48,351 nucleotides of DNA from Syntrophobacterales bacterium. Lineage in GTDB: Bacteria; Desulfobacterota; Desulfobaccia; Desulfobaccales; 0-14-0-80-60-11. Under the pieces are notes generated by a model. The model searched no databases and was not told where the DNA came from. It saw only the letters and a list, made by a program, of their open reading frames with translations. The position numbers were made by a program, and so were the translations under genes. Location of the stretch: the NCBI GenBank assembly GCA_023229795.1, contig JALNYP010000027.1, positions 1 through 48,351 of the forward strand. The letters run 5' to 3'. Positions 39,218 through 46,480 of the stretch are shown piece by piece; position 1 is the stretch's first letter, and every line of letters starts with the position of its first letter.

Positions 39218-39970
39218 TTATCCCCCTGCGATTTCCTTGCTATCGCGAATCTTCCAGCCTCCCGGACCTTTGTCCAGGCTGATCTTATAACCCTGCCGCA
39301 CCAGGGTGTAGTCATGGGAGCGGTGGTCATAGAGCTGGATGTTCCAGATGATGTCCGCGGTGGCGGTGGTGTCGCTCACCCGTTGGACATTGGAAATGCG
39401 ATAGTTAACTTCCTTTATATCATAGTTCTTCCACAGTTCCAGCTGCCGGTTTTCCAGCTGTCCCAGATGGGGATAGGAGGAGTTGTAGCAACTGAGCCAC
39501 TTGTTGATATCTTTATTGAGGTGGGCGGAGCGAATCTTTTCGGCAATCTTTTCCACCTCCCGGCGCAGATCGTCTTGGGGAGCCGAGGTGGTGGGAGCCT
39601 GGGTGGTGGTAACCACCCGCGTGGGAAGATGACGCCATATATAGATCCCGCCCACAATCAAGAGGACGAGGATGATCAGCGAGATAAAACGGCCGGGGCG
39701 TCGTTGTCGGCGACGAGCCATGGAATCGGGTCTCCGAGGGTAAAAGAGCGGCGGACGGTCAGGGGCCTCCGCCTCTTCGTGGTTAACACGGGCCATCCTG
39801 AGGGGCAGACCGCATTCGGTGCAGAATTTTTGCCCGGGATAGGTCGAGGTGCCGCAGCGGGCGCAGGGCCTGGCCGCGGCGGGGGCAGAGCCTTTCAGGA
39901 GTTGGCCGCAACGCTGACAGAATCGATGTTCTTCTCCGTGAATTAGCTGGCATTGATTACAGTATGGCAT
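39218..39970 (-). CDS. Zinc-ribbon membrane protein with periplasmic domain
   Basis: A 250-residue protein starting MPYCNQCQLIHG. Two zinc ribbons (CNQC...CQRCG and CARCG...CTECG) occupy residues 1-60 in the cytoplasm. A basic stretch (ARRRQRRPGRF) and one hydrophobic helix (ISLIILVLLIVGGIYIW) follow, then a domain of about 120 residues (IRSAHLNKDINKWLSCYNSS and an all-beta end) resembling SnoaL/NTF2-like folds. It may sense or scaffold envelope proteins. The start at 39970 is favoured because the first Cys pair follows directly; the Shine-Dalgarno is weak. It lies 8 bases upstream of the SH3 lipoprotein start. Confidence 0.7.
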   Translation of the reverse strand: MPYCNQCQLIHGEEHRFCQRCGQLLKGSAPAAARPCARCGTSTYPGQKFCTECGLPLRMARVNHEEAEAPDRPPLFYPRRPDSMARRRQRRPGRFISLIILVLLIVGGIYIWRHLPTRVVTTTQAPTTSAPQDDLRREVEKIAEKIRSAHLNKDINKWLSCYNSSYPHLGQLENRQLELWKNYDIKEVNYRISNVQRVSDTTATADIIWNIQLYDHRSHDYTLVRQGYKISLDKGPGGWKIRDSKEIAGG

Positions 39971-40243
39971 ATCGCTAAATGATCTACCACATTCTCCAGC
40001 CAAAGACAAAGGAAATTAGATTCGCCCGGGGAGGGTGATTTTAGGGTGGCACCGGGGATTAGAGGTAAGATATTCTAAAGGGCCGGACCACGCCCTGATA
40101 TGGTTTCCCGATGGTTCAAGGAAGAGGAGATCAGGTGGGGCTGCCGGCACCACCGCCTGGGGTGCGACAGCCGTTTGGACTGAAAAAATTCTCCAGCCGC
40201 GGGGTAATTTTGGGGCTGAACGGATATTTCTCTCACAGGGCTA

Positions 40244-40272
40244 TTGACAGAAGGTGGCACGAAAAGTTACAT
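40244..40272 (+). promoter_or_regulatory. Promoter of rplM-rpsI
   Basis: TTGACA (40244-40249), 17 bases, then TTACAT (40267-40272), giving a leader of about 25 bases before the ATG at 40304. Confidence 0.5.
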
Positions 40273-40303
40273 ATATATGGTTATTTTTCAGGGAGTAAGC
40301 CCA

Positions 40304-40738
40304 ATGAAAAGCTATACCGCCCGGGAAGGGGAAGTGGCCCGTCTGTGGTACGTGGTGGACGCTCAGGATAAGGTCTTGGGCCGCCTGGCCACCCGTATCG
40401 CCATGGTGCTGCGGGGCAAGACCAAGCCCACCTTTACCCCCCATATCGATACCGGGGATTTCGTGGTCGTGGTGAATGCCGCTCAGGTGCAACTGACCGG
40501 CAAGAAGTTGGACAATAAATTCTACTACCGGCATTCCGGCTATCCCGGCGGGATTAAAGAGATTTCTGCCCGGAAGCTTCTCCAGAAGAAACCGGAGGAG
40601 ATTTTGCGCAAGGCGGTCCGGGGTATGTTGCCGAAAAACAGTTTGGGAAGGCATCTGTTAAAGAAGTTGAAGATCTATGCCGGCGGCAAGCATCCCCACG
40701 AGGCCCAGATGCCGGCGCCCCTTCCCTGGGAGGATTGA
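40304..40738 (+). CDS. rplM: Large ribosomal subunit protein uL13
   Basis: A 144-residue L13, family length. Signature segments are KSYTAREGEVARLWYVVDAQ, DKVLGRLATRIAMVLRGKTK, TPHIDTGDFVVVVNA, YYRHSGYPGGIKEI and VRGMLPKNSLGRHLLKKLKIY then GGKHPHEAQMP. The ATG at 40304 follows AGGGAG; the frame upstream is not L13. It is followed by rpsI with a 1-base overlap (TGATG), the universal bacterial pairing. Confidence 0.98.
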   Translation: MKSYTAREGEVARLWYVVDAQDKVLGRLATRIAMVLRGKTKPTFTPHIDTGDFVVVVNAAQVQLTGKKLDNKFYYRHSGYPGGIKEISARKLLQKKPEEILRKAVRGMLPKNSLGRHLLKKLKIYAGGKHPHEAQMPAPLPWED

Positions 40739-41133
40739 TGGCGGAGCAAGCAAGCATCCATGCCACGGGTAAGCGCAAGTCCGCGATCGCCCGGGTTTAC
40801 ATGCGTCCCGGCAATGGCCGGATTATCGTGAACCAGCGGGAGTTCGAGAACTACTTTCCTATGGAGACCACCCGCAACCTGGTGCGCAAACCCCTGCAGT
40901 TGGTGAACGTGGGCCCCGAGGTGGACATCGTGGTCAACGTCCGGGGCGGCGGACCGGAAGGGCAGGCTGGGGCCATTAAGCACGCCTTGAGCCGGGCCCT
41001 GGTCATTTTGAACCCGGAATTGCGGGGCGTCTTGAAAAAGGCCGGTTTCCTGACCCGGGACTCCCGGATCAAAGAGCGGAAGAAGTACGGCCTCCGGGGC
41101 GCCCGCCGCGGTTGCCAGTACTCCAAGCGCTGA
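40738..41133 (+). CDS. rpsI: Small ribosomal subunit protein uS9
   Basis: A 131-residue S9. Characteristic are HATGKRKSAIARVYMRPGNG, VVNVRGGGPEGQAGAIKHAL and the basic C-terminal tail KKYGLRGARRGCQYSKR, whose final Lys-Arg reaches the ribosomal P site. The ATG at 40738 overlaps the rplM stop and has GGGAGG upstream. A terminator follows at 41165. Confidence 0.98.
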   Translation: MAEQASIHATGKRKSAIARVYMRPGNGRIIVNQREFENYFPMETTRNLVRKPLQLVNVGPEVDIVVNVRGGGPEGQAGAIKHALSRALVILNPELRGVLKKAGFLTRDSRIKERKKYGLRGARRGCQYSKR

Positions 41134-41164
41134 TCCACCCCAATTTTCTCCATACGTCATTTCT

Positions 41165-41200
41165 GTAGGGGCCGGTGCGCTCACCGCCCCTACGTTTATT
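41165..41200 (+). terminator. Terminator after rpsI
   Basis: GTAGGGG (41165-41171) pairs with CCCCTAC (41187-41193), and CGGTG (41173-41177) with CACCG (41182-41186), followed by GTTTATT. The sequence resembles the hairpin core of the dispersed GTAGGGGC repeats. Confidence 0.7.
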
Positions 41201-41227
41201 TTATCGGGCTAAGGAGTATCAGGGGCT

Positions 41228-42274
41228 GTGCGTAAATGCAAAGTCGCAGTTATCGGGGCTTCCGGGTATGCCGGGCTGGAGTTGGTGCGGCTGTTGGTGC
41301 GGCATCCGGGCTGCGAGTTGGCGGCCCTGACTTCCCGGGAATGGGCGGGGCGGCCCTATAGCCAGGTCTTTCCGGCCCTGGCCGGCATCTGCGATCTGCC
41401 TTTCGTGGCCCCGGACCCCGTTGAGGCCGCCTGCCAGGGGGCCGAATTTGTCTTTACCAGCGTCCCGCACCAGACGGCCATGGAGATCGTGCCCCGGCTT
41501 CTCAAGATGGACTGCCGGGTGGTGGACCTGAGCGCCGATTTCCGCTTCCGGGAGGCGGCCGTTTACGAGAAATGGTACCAGCCGCACACGGCTCCGGCTT
41601 TGCTGAAGGAGGCGGTGTACGGCCTGCCGGAACTCCATGGTTATGCCACGGGGCGAGCCCGGCTGGTGGGCAACCCCGGCTGCTACCCCACCTGCGTCAT
41701 TCTGGGGCTGGCCCCGCTGGTGGCGGCCAAGCTGGTGCACCTGAACTCCCTGATCGCGGATTGCAAGTCCGGGACCAGCGGGGCCGGGCGCCAGGCGGCG
41801 CTAGCCACCCAGTACTGCGAGGTCAATGAGGGTTTCCGGGCCTACAAGGTGGCGGAGCATCGCCACAACCCGGAGATGGAACAGGAATTGAGCCTGCTGG
41901 CGGGGGAGCGGGTCTTCCTGACCTTTACGCCCCACCTGGTGCCCATGAACCGGGGCATCCTGGGCACGCTGTACGCCTCCCTGGTGCGGCCGATGGACGA
42001 AGTAGAGCTGCTCAACGTCTTCCAGAATTTCTACCAGGACCAGCCCTTCATCCGCCTGCACCCGCCGGGGTCGCTGCCCAACACCATCCACGTGCGGGGC
42101 TCCAACTACTGCGACCTGGGCCTGAAGGTGGACCGGGAACGGGGCCGGGTCATCGTGGTCTCCGCCATCGACAACCTGGCCCGGGGCGCGGCGTCCCAGG
42201 CGGTGCATAATTTCAACCTGATGAACGGCTTTCCCGAGACCACGGGTCTGGGTTCAGTACCGCTCTTTCCTTAA
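41228..42274 (+). CDS. argC: N-acetyl-gamma-glutamyl-phosphate reductase
   Basis: A 348-residue ArgC that reduces N-acetylglutamyl phosphate with NADPH in arginine synthesis. Visible are the Rossmann start VAVIGASGYAGLELVRLL, the active-site Cys in GNPGCYPTCVILGL, KSGTSGAGRQA, and the His-containing FTPHLVPMNRGILGTLY. It starts with GTG at 41228; AAGGAG lies about 12 bases upstream. No other arg genes are adjacent; it stands between rpsI and truA. Confidence 0.95.
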   Translation: MRKCKVAVIGASGYAGLELVRLLVRHPGCELAALTSREWAGRPYSQVFPALAGICDLPFVAPDPVEAACQGAEFVFTSVPHQTAMEIVPRLLKMDCRVVDLSADFRFREAAVYEKWYQPHTAPALLKEAVYGLPELHGYATGRARLVGNPGCYPTCVILGLAPLVAAKLVHLNSLIADCKSGTSGAGRQAALATQYCEVNEGFRAYKVAEHRHNPEMEQELSLLAGERVFLTFTPHLVPMNRGILGTLYASLVRPMDEVELLNVFQNFYQDQPFIRLHPPGSLPNTIHVRGSNYCDLGLKVDRERGRVIVVSAIDNLARGAASQAVHNFNLMNGFPETTGLGSVPLFP

Positions 42275-42412
42275 TAGAAGGGGCGAAAAGGGGAAAAGGG
42301 CAAAAGGCAAAAAGAGCCGGAAGGACCTGATTTTCCTTAAGTCGCGGTTTCGCCCTTAGTCCCCTGACTGTTTTTGGGGTTTTTCCTCCACCCTCGGGAT
42401 AACTTCCATCCG

Positions 42413-43219
42413 ATGACTTCCCGGAATATCCGCCTCCTGCTGGAATATGACGGCAGCCGCTATCACGGCTGGCAGCGCCAGGTGAACGCGCTGAGCATTC
42501 AGGAAGTAGTGGAAGCAGCCGTGGCCCGGCTGACCGGGGAGCAGGCGGCCGTCATCGCCTCGGGGCGCACCGACGCCGGGGTGCACGCCCTGGGGCAGGT
42601 GGCCAATTTTCGCACTCAGGTATCCATTCCCCTTAAGGCCTTTCATCTGGGCCTGAATTCCCTCTTACCCAAAGATATCGCGGTGCTTGAGGCCGCCGAG
42701 GTCGCGTGGGATTTCCACGCCCGGAAATCGGCCCGGGCCAAGACCTATGAATACCGCATCCTCAACCGGCTTAGCCCGTCGCCGCTGCACCGCCAGTATG
42801 CCTGGTGGATTTCCCGGCCTCTGGACCTGGCGGCCATGGTGGAAGCCGCCGCGGCGCTCATCGGCGAGCGCGATTTTACCGCGTTTCGGGCCTCCGGCAG
42901 CGACAATATCAATCCCGTGCGGCAGGTGTTGGCGGCCCGGTGGCGGCCGCATCCCGGGAACTGGCTCAACTTCACCATCACCGCCAATGGTTTTCTGAGG
43001 GGCATGGTGCGGAGCCTGGTGGGGACTCTGGTGGAGGTGGGGCGAGGGAAAGCCGCACCGACGTTGGCGGCGGACCTGCTGGTCAGCCGCGCCCGGCAGT
43101 TGGCCGGACCCACCGCGCCGCCCCAGGGGTTGTATCTGGTGGAGGTGTTTTATGAAAAAAGCGCGGTCGGCGGTCAGCTTTCAGACAAGATTAAAGATTG
43201 GCCGGGAGATTCAGGGTGA
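42413..43219 (+). CDS. truA: tRNA pseudouridine(38-40) synthase
   Basis: A 268-residue TruA. The catalytic Asp is in SGRTDAGVHALGQVANF, and the N-terminal RNIRLLLEYDGSRYHGWQRQ, RAKTYEYRI, FTAFRASGSD and GFLRGMVRSLVGTLVEVGRG segments are family landmarks. It isomerises uridines 38-40 in the anticodon arm. The start at 42413 is chosen by homology over 42374; its Shine-Dalgarno is poor. The C-terminal last 20 residues (KSAVGGQLSDKIKDWPGDSG) are probably not conserved. Confidence 0.94.
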   Translation: MTSRNIRLLLEYDGSRYHGWQRQVNALSIQEVVEAAVARLTGEQAAVIASGRTDAGVHALGQVANFRTQVSIPLKAFHLGLNSLLPKDIAVLEAAEVAWDFHARKSARAKTYEYRILNRLSPSPLHRQYAWWISRPLDLAAMVEAAAALIGERDFTAFRASGSDNINPVRQVLAARWRPHPGNWLNFTITANGFLRGMVRSLVGTLVEVGRGKAAPTLAADLLVSRARQLAGPTAPPQGLYLVEVFYEKSAVGGQLSDKIKDWPGDSG

Positions 43220-43246
43220 GGGGGTGCGGGCCTGGGCCGGGGCGAC

Positions 43247-43279
43247 ACCTCGTTCCCAAGTGCAACTTGGGAACGAGGT
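43247..43279. repeat. REP palindrome
   Basis: Perfect 15-base arms ACCTCGTTCCCAAGT and ACTTGGGAACGAGGT around GCA. It shares the CTCGTTCCCAAG core with the palindromes flanking the RAYT gene 10 kb away. Confidence 0.8.
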
Positions 43280-43286
43280 GAATAAC

Positions 43287-43338
43287 GGTGGCACCGGTGT
43301 CTCGCCTGTACCGGCGCAGGCTAAAGCCTGCGGCTACC
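43287..43338 (+). repeat. GGTGGC...GCGGCTACC hairpin repeat
   Basis: Second full copy of the element at 21200-21250, beginning GGTGGCACCGGTGTCTC and ending GCCTGCGGCTACC. Confidence 0.6.
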
Positions 43339-43603
43339 AAAGATGGTGGGCCGTGCCCACCCATTTTTAGAGAAGATGATAACCGACCGGGCCATGGAAG
43401 AAATTTGGGCTAAAGAGCAGCTTGTTCTTCCCTCACGAAAAGATTGTGATATAATTCTCCAGGTTCCCTCCGGGGGCTCAGGCCAGCGACTCGCTATCAG
43501 GACTTGATGGCCTCAAGCACTTTCCCCTTCAAAAGTAAGTATTTGACTCATCAAGATATTTATTTCTCTATAAGCGAAAATCGGAAACCGAAAACGCCCT
43601 AAT

Positions 43604-44473
43604 ATGGCAGCCGACCAACCCGAACCGCAAGACGAAGCCAAACCGGACCTGAATATCGTGCAGGCCATCGAACTGGCCATCGCGCATGAGATGGAGGCCC
43701 GGAAGAGCTATATGTCTCTGTCCCAAGAGACCAGCGACCCTGAGCTCAAGACCCTCCTCAAAGAAATCGCCATGGAAGAGGCCAGCCATGAGGCCACCCT
43801 GCGGAGCCGCCTGCGCCTCTACCAGGAACGGCACGTGCTCCGGGATACCTTCTCCCGGTACGTCAGCCCGGAGTTGTGCGAGGAGATCCTGAAGAATCCG
43901 GGGCTGCTGGCCCTGGGAGGGCGGCGGCAGGAGGTGACGGTCCTCTTTGCCGATATCCGTAATTTTACCGCCATGTCGGAGCCCATGGCCCCGGAAACCG
44001 TGGTGGAGGTGCTCAATACCTACTTTTCCGAGATGGTGGATCTGGTGTTCAGGTATCAGGGGACCCTGGACAAGTTCGTAGGGGATGCCCTGATGGCGGT
44101 GTTCGGAGTGCCGCTGCCGCTGCCCCAGGCAGCCACCCGGGCGGTGGAATGCGGCCTGGCCATGCAGCGCCACCTGAAGGCCATGCAGGCCTCAAAGCGG
44201 ACCCCCATCCAGGGGATGCGCATCGGCATCAATACCGGGGAGGCCATTGTGGGCAACATCGGCTCCACCAAGCGCATGGACTTCACGGTGGTGGGCGACG
44301 CGGTCAACGTGGCGGCCCGGCTCCAGGAACTGGCCAAAGAGGTGGAGGCCGACACCCTGATCAGCGAGTCCACGTTCCAGGCCCTGGAGAAAGAGTTCAA
44401 GGCCACGCCGGAGCCCGCGGTGGTGCTTAGAGGCCGCCGGGAACCCACGCTGATCTATCGTTTGGAGAATTAA
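43604..44473 (+). CDS. Ferritin-like/class III adenylate cyclase fusion
   Basis: A 289-residue protein. Residues 17-70 are two helices with rubrerythrin/ferritin-like iron-ligand patterns: E29-x6-Y36 and E59-x-x-H62 (EIAMEEASHEA). Two such helices could dimerise into a four-helix di-iron bundle. A short linker leads to a class III cyclase domain (110-289): metal Asp117 in VLFADIRNF and Asp161 in KFVGDALMAVFG, purine-selecting Lys157 and the Asp in VVGDAVN, and catalytic Asn/Arg in NVAARLQ. All key residues are present, predicting cAMP synthesis. The di-iron part may sense oxygen or redox state. No good Shine-Dalgarno precedes the ATG at 43604. It lies just upstream of sat, whose promoter carries a CRP-type palindrome. 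Confidence 0.85.
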   Translation: MAADQPEPQDEAKPDLNIVQAIELAIAHEMEARKSYMSLSQETSDPELKTLLKEIAMEEASHEATLRSRLRLYQERHVLRDTFSRYVSPELCEEILKNPGLLALGGRRQEVTVLFADIRNFTAMSEPMAPETVVEVLNTYFSEMVDLVFRYQGTLDKFVGDALMAVFGVPLPLPQAATRAVECGLAMQRHLKAMQASKRTPIQGMRIGINTGEAIVGNIGSTKRMDFTVVGDAVNVAARLQELAKEVEADTLISESTFQALEKEFKATPEPAVVLRGRREPTLIYRLEN

Positions 44474-44534
44474 GGCCGGAAAAAGCAGGAGGCTGGCGGC
44501 TTGCATCAAAAAAATGAGTTCGTGAAAAATATTA

Positions 44535-44563
44535 TTGACAACCGTCGAGAGATGATTTATTGT
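44535..44563 (+). promoter_or_regulatory. Promoter of sat
   Basis: A perfect TTGACA (44535-44540), 17 bases, then TATTGT (44558-44563). Transcription would start near 44570, leaving a leader of about 85 bases. Confidence 0.65.
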
Positions 44564-44579
44564 GAAAATCTGGATGGCA

Positions 44580-44595
44580 TGTGAAATATTTCACA
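44580..44595. promoter_or_regulatory. CRP/FNR-family operator palindrome
   Basis: TGTGAAATATTTCACA is a perfect 16-base palindrome fitting TGTGA-N6-TCACA, the site used by CRP and by HcpR of sulfate reducers. It lies just downstream of the predicted start, a position that usually means repression, unless a second promoter exists further downstream. Confidence 0.7.
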
Positions 44596-44654
44596 TTATT
44601 TCGATACGTTGAGCGTTTCTGACAAAAACTCTTAATTCCCGAGGAGGAAGATAG

Positions 44655-45914
44655 ATGGCTGTTGATGTGGCAGTTTGTAAAAAAGGTTTGGTGAATCCGC
44701 ATGGCAAAGAGAAGAAGTTAAAACCCTTGCTGCTTTCCCCGGCCGAAGTGGCTGAAGAGAAGAAGCGCGCCAAGGAACTCACCGCAGTCACCCTGGCCTC
44801 CCGGGAGGTTGGCGACCTCATCATGATGGGCATCGGCGGCTTTACGCCGTTGACCGGCTTCATGGGCCACGACGACTGGAAGGGCTCCTGCAGCGGTGAT
44901 ATGAAACTCACGGACGGCACCTTCTGGCCCATCCCGGTCACTATGTCCGTCAATCAGGGCAAGGCCGACTCCATCAAGATCGGCCAGGAAGTCCTCCTGG
45001 TGGACCGGGATACCGAAGAGATGATGGGGACCATGAAGGTCACCGAGAAGTACAAGATCGACAAAAAGTGGGAATGCAAACAGGTCTTCACCACCGATGA
45101 GATGGATCACCCTGGTGTCCAGATGGTCATGGGCCAGGAAGAAATCAACCTGGGGGGCACCGTCAAGGTCTGGAGTGAAGGTTCCTTCCCCAAAGAATAC
45201 CCCGGCGTCTATATGCGTCCGGACGAAACCCGCAGGATCTTCGAGCAAAAGGGCTGGAGCACTGTGGCCGCCATGCAGCTGCGGAACCCCATGCACCGCT
45301 CCCATGAATACCTGTGCAAGATCGCCATCGAAATTTGCGACGGCGTCCTGATTCACCAACTCCTGGGCAAACTGAAGCCCGGCGACATCCCGGCGGAAGT
45401 GCGGGTGGAAGCCATCAACACCCTGACCCAACATTATTTTGTGAAAGACACCGTGGTGCAGTGCGGTTACCCCCTGGATATGCGTTACGCCGGTCCCCGG
45501 GAAGCCCTGCTGCACGCGGTCTTCCGGCAGAATTTCGGCTGCTCCCACCTGATCGTGGGCCGCGACCATGCCGGTGTGGGCGAATACTACGGCCCCTTCG
45601 ACGCCCAGAAGATTTTCGATTGCATCCCCGCAGATGCGATGGAAACCAAACCCCTGAAGATCGACTGGACCTTCTACTGCCACAAGTGCGACGGCATGGC
45701 CTCCATGCGCACCTGCTGCCACGGCAAAGAAGACCGTTTGATGCTCTCCGGCACCATGCTGCGCAAGATGCTCTCCGAAGGCCTGGACGTGCCGGACCAC
45801 TTTAGCCGGGCCGAAGTTTTGAAGGTCCTGCGTAAGTACTATGCAGGTCTCACCGAGAAGGTTGAAGTCAAGGTGCACGGCTTTGCCACCGGGGATATTT
45901 CGGCCAAGAAGTAA
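44655..45914 (+). CDS. sat: Sulfate adenylyltransferase (ATP sulfurylase), dissimilatory
   Basis: A 419-residue homo-oligomeric Sat that converts sulfate and ATP to APS and pyrophosphate, the activation step of sulfate respiration. The active-site motif MQLRNPMHRSHEYL (QxRN...HxxH) is followed by the nucleotide-binding VGRDHAGVGEYYGPFDAQKI. The C-terminal part has CHKCDGMASMRTCCHGKEDR, a Cys cluster like that of the zinc-containing Sats of sulfate reducers, and LSGTMLRKMLSEG. GAGGAGGAAGATAG precedes the ATG. aprBA follows 101 bases downstream, probably co-regulated. Confidence 0.97.
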   Translation: MAVDVAVCKKGLVNPHGKEKKLKPLLLSPAEVAEEKKRAKELTAVTLASREVGDLIMMGIGGFTPLTGFMGHDDWKGSCSGDMKLTDGTFWPIPVTMSVNQGKADSIKIGQEVLLVDRDTEEMMGTMKVTEKYKIDKKWECKQVFTTDEMDHPGVQMVMGQEEINLGGTVKVWSEGSFPKEYPGVYMRPDETRRIFEQKGWSTVAAMQLRNPMHRSHEYLCKIAIEICDGVLIHQLLGKLKPGDIPAEVRVEAINTLTQHYFVKDTVVQCGYPLDMRYAGPREALLHAVFRQNFGCSHLIVGRDHAGVGEYYGPFDAQKIFDCIPADAMETKPLKIDWTFYCHKCDGMASMRTCCHGKEDRLMLSGTMLRKMLSEGLDVPDHFSRAEVLKVLRKYYAGLTEKVEVKVHGFATGDISAKK

Positions 45915-46015
45915 GGCGTCAAGTTGGGACGAAGCGGAAGCTGGTTTCCGCCTCTCCCCCATGCAAGCATAGTGAAAAGATCAACGCTTTAACCCTAATG
46001 AGGAGGTTTTAAGTT

Positions 46016-46441
46016 ATGCCGAGTTACGTAATCGTGGAAAAATGTGACGGCTGCAAAGCCCTGGACAAGACTGCTTGCCAGTACATTTGCCCCAATGACT
46101 TGATGGTTCTGAATGCCGAGAGCAAGAAGGCCTTCAACCAGGAACCCGATCAGTGCTGGGAATGCTACAACTGCGTAAAGATCTGCCCCCAGCAGGCCAT
46201 TGAAGTCCGGCATTATGCGGACATCATGCCCCTGGGCTCCAGCACCTACCCGATGCGTGGTTCCGACTCCATCATGTGGACCATCAAATTCCGGGACCAG
46301 AAGACCGTAAAGCGGTTCAAGTTCCCCATCCGGACTACGGCTGAAGGTTCCATCGATTGCTTCAAGGGCAAAACCATGCCCAGCGACATGGCTGGCCTCA
46401 AGAACTCCGGATTATTCACCGGCCCGGCCCGCGCCGAGTAG
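46016..46441 (+). CDS. aprB: Adenylylsulfate reductase, beta subunit
   Basis: A 141-residue ferredoxin-like subunit carrying two 4Fe-4S clusters. The ligands are in EKCDGCKALDKTACQYICPND and DQCWECYNCVKICPQQAIEV. The C-terminal tail (GSDSIMWTIKFRDQKTVKRF then KFPIRTTAEGSIDCF) wraps around AprA. It passes electrons, usually from the QmoABC complex, to the FAD of AprA. AGGAGGTTTTAAGTT precedes the ATG. aprA starts 39 bases after its stop. It is cytoplasmic, close to the inner membrane. Confidence 0.98.
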   Translation: MPSYVIVEKCDGCKALDKTACQYICPNDLMVLNAESKKAFNQEPDQCWECYNCVKICPQQAIEVRHYADIMPLGSSTYPMRGSDSIMWTIKFRDQKTVKRFKFPIRTTAEGSIDCFKGKTMPSDMAGLKNSGLFTGPARAE

Positions 46442-46480
46442 TCTTTGACCGCAGCGAAAATTCAAGGAGGACACTGAGAT

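Larger units (their letters stand above)
43220..43603. other. Repeat-filled intergenic region
   Basis: No gene is seen. It holds a REP palindrome (43247-43279), a hairpin repeat (43287-43338) and a hairpin GGTGGG/CCCACC followed by CATTTTT (43345-43368) that may end the truA transcript. Confidence 0.6.

Noticed and set aside
44718..45962. 414-codon minus-strand ORF opposite sat
   Set aside because: His/Gly/Ala-rich shadow of sat, with no ribosome-binding site and no recognisable motif.
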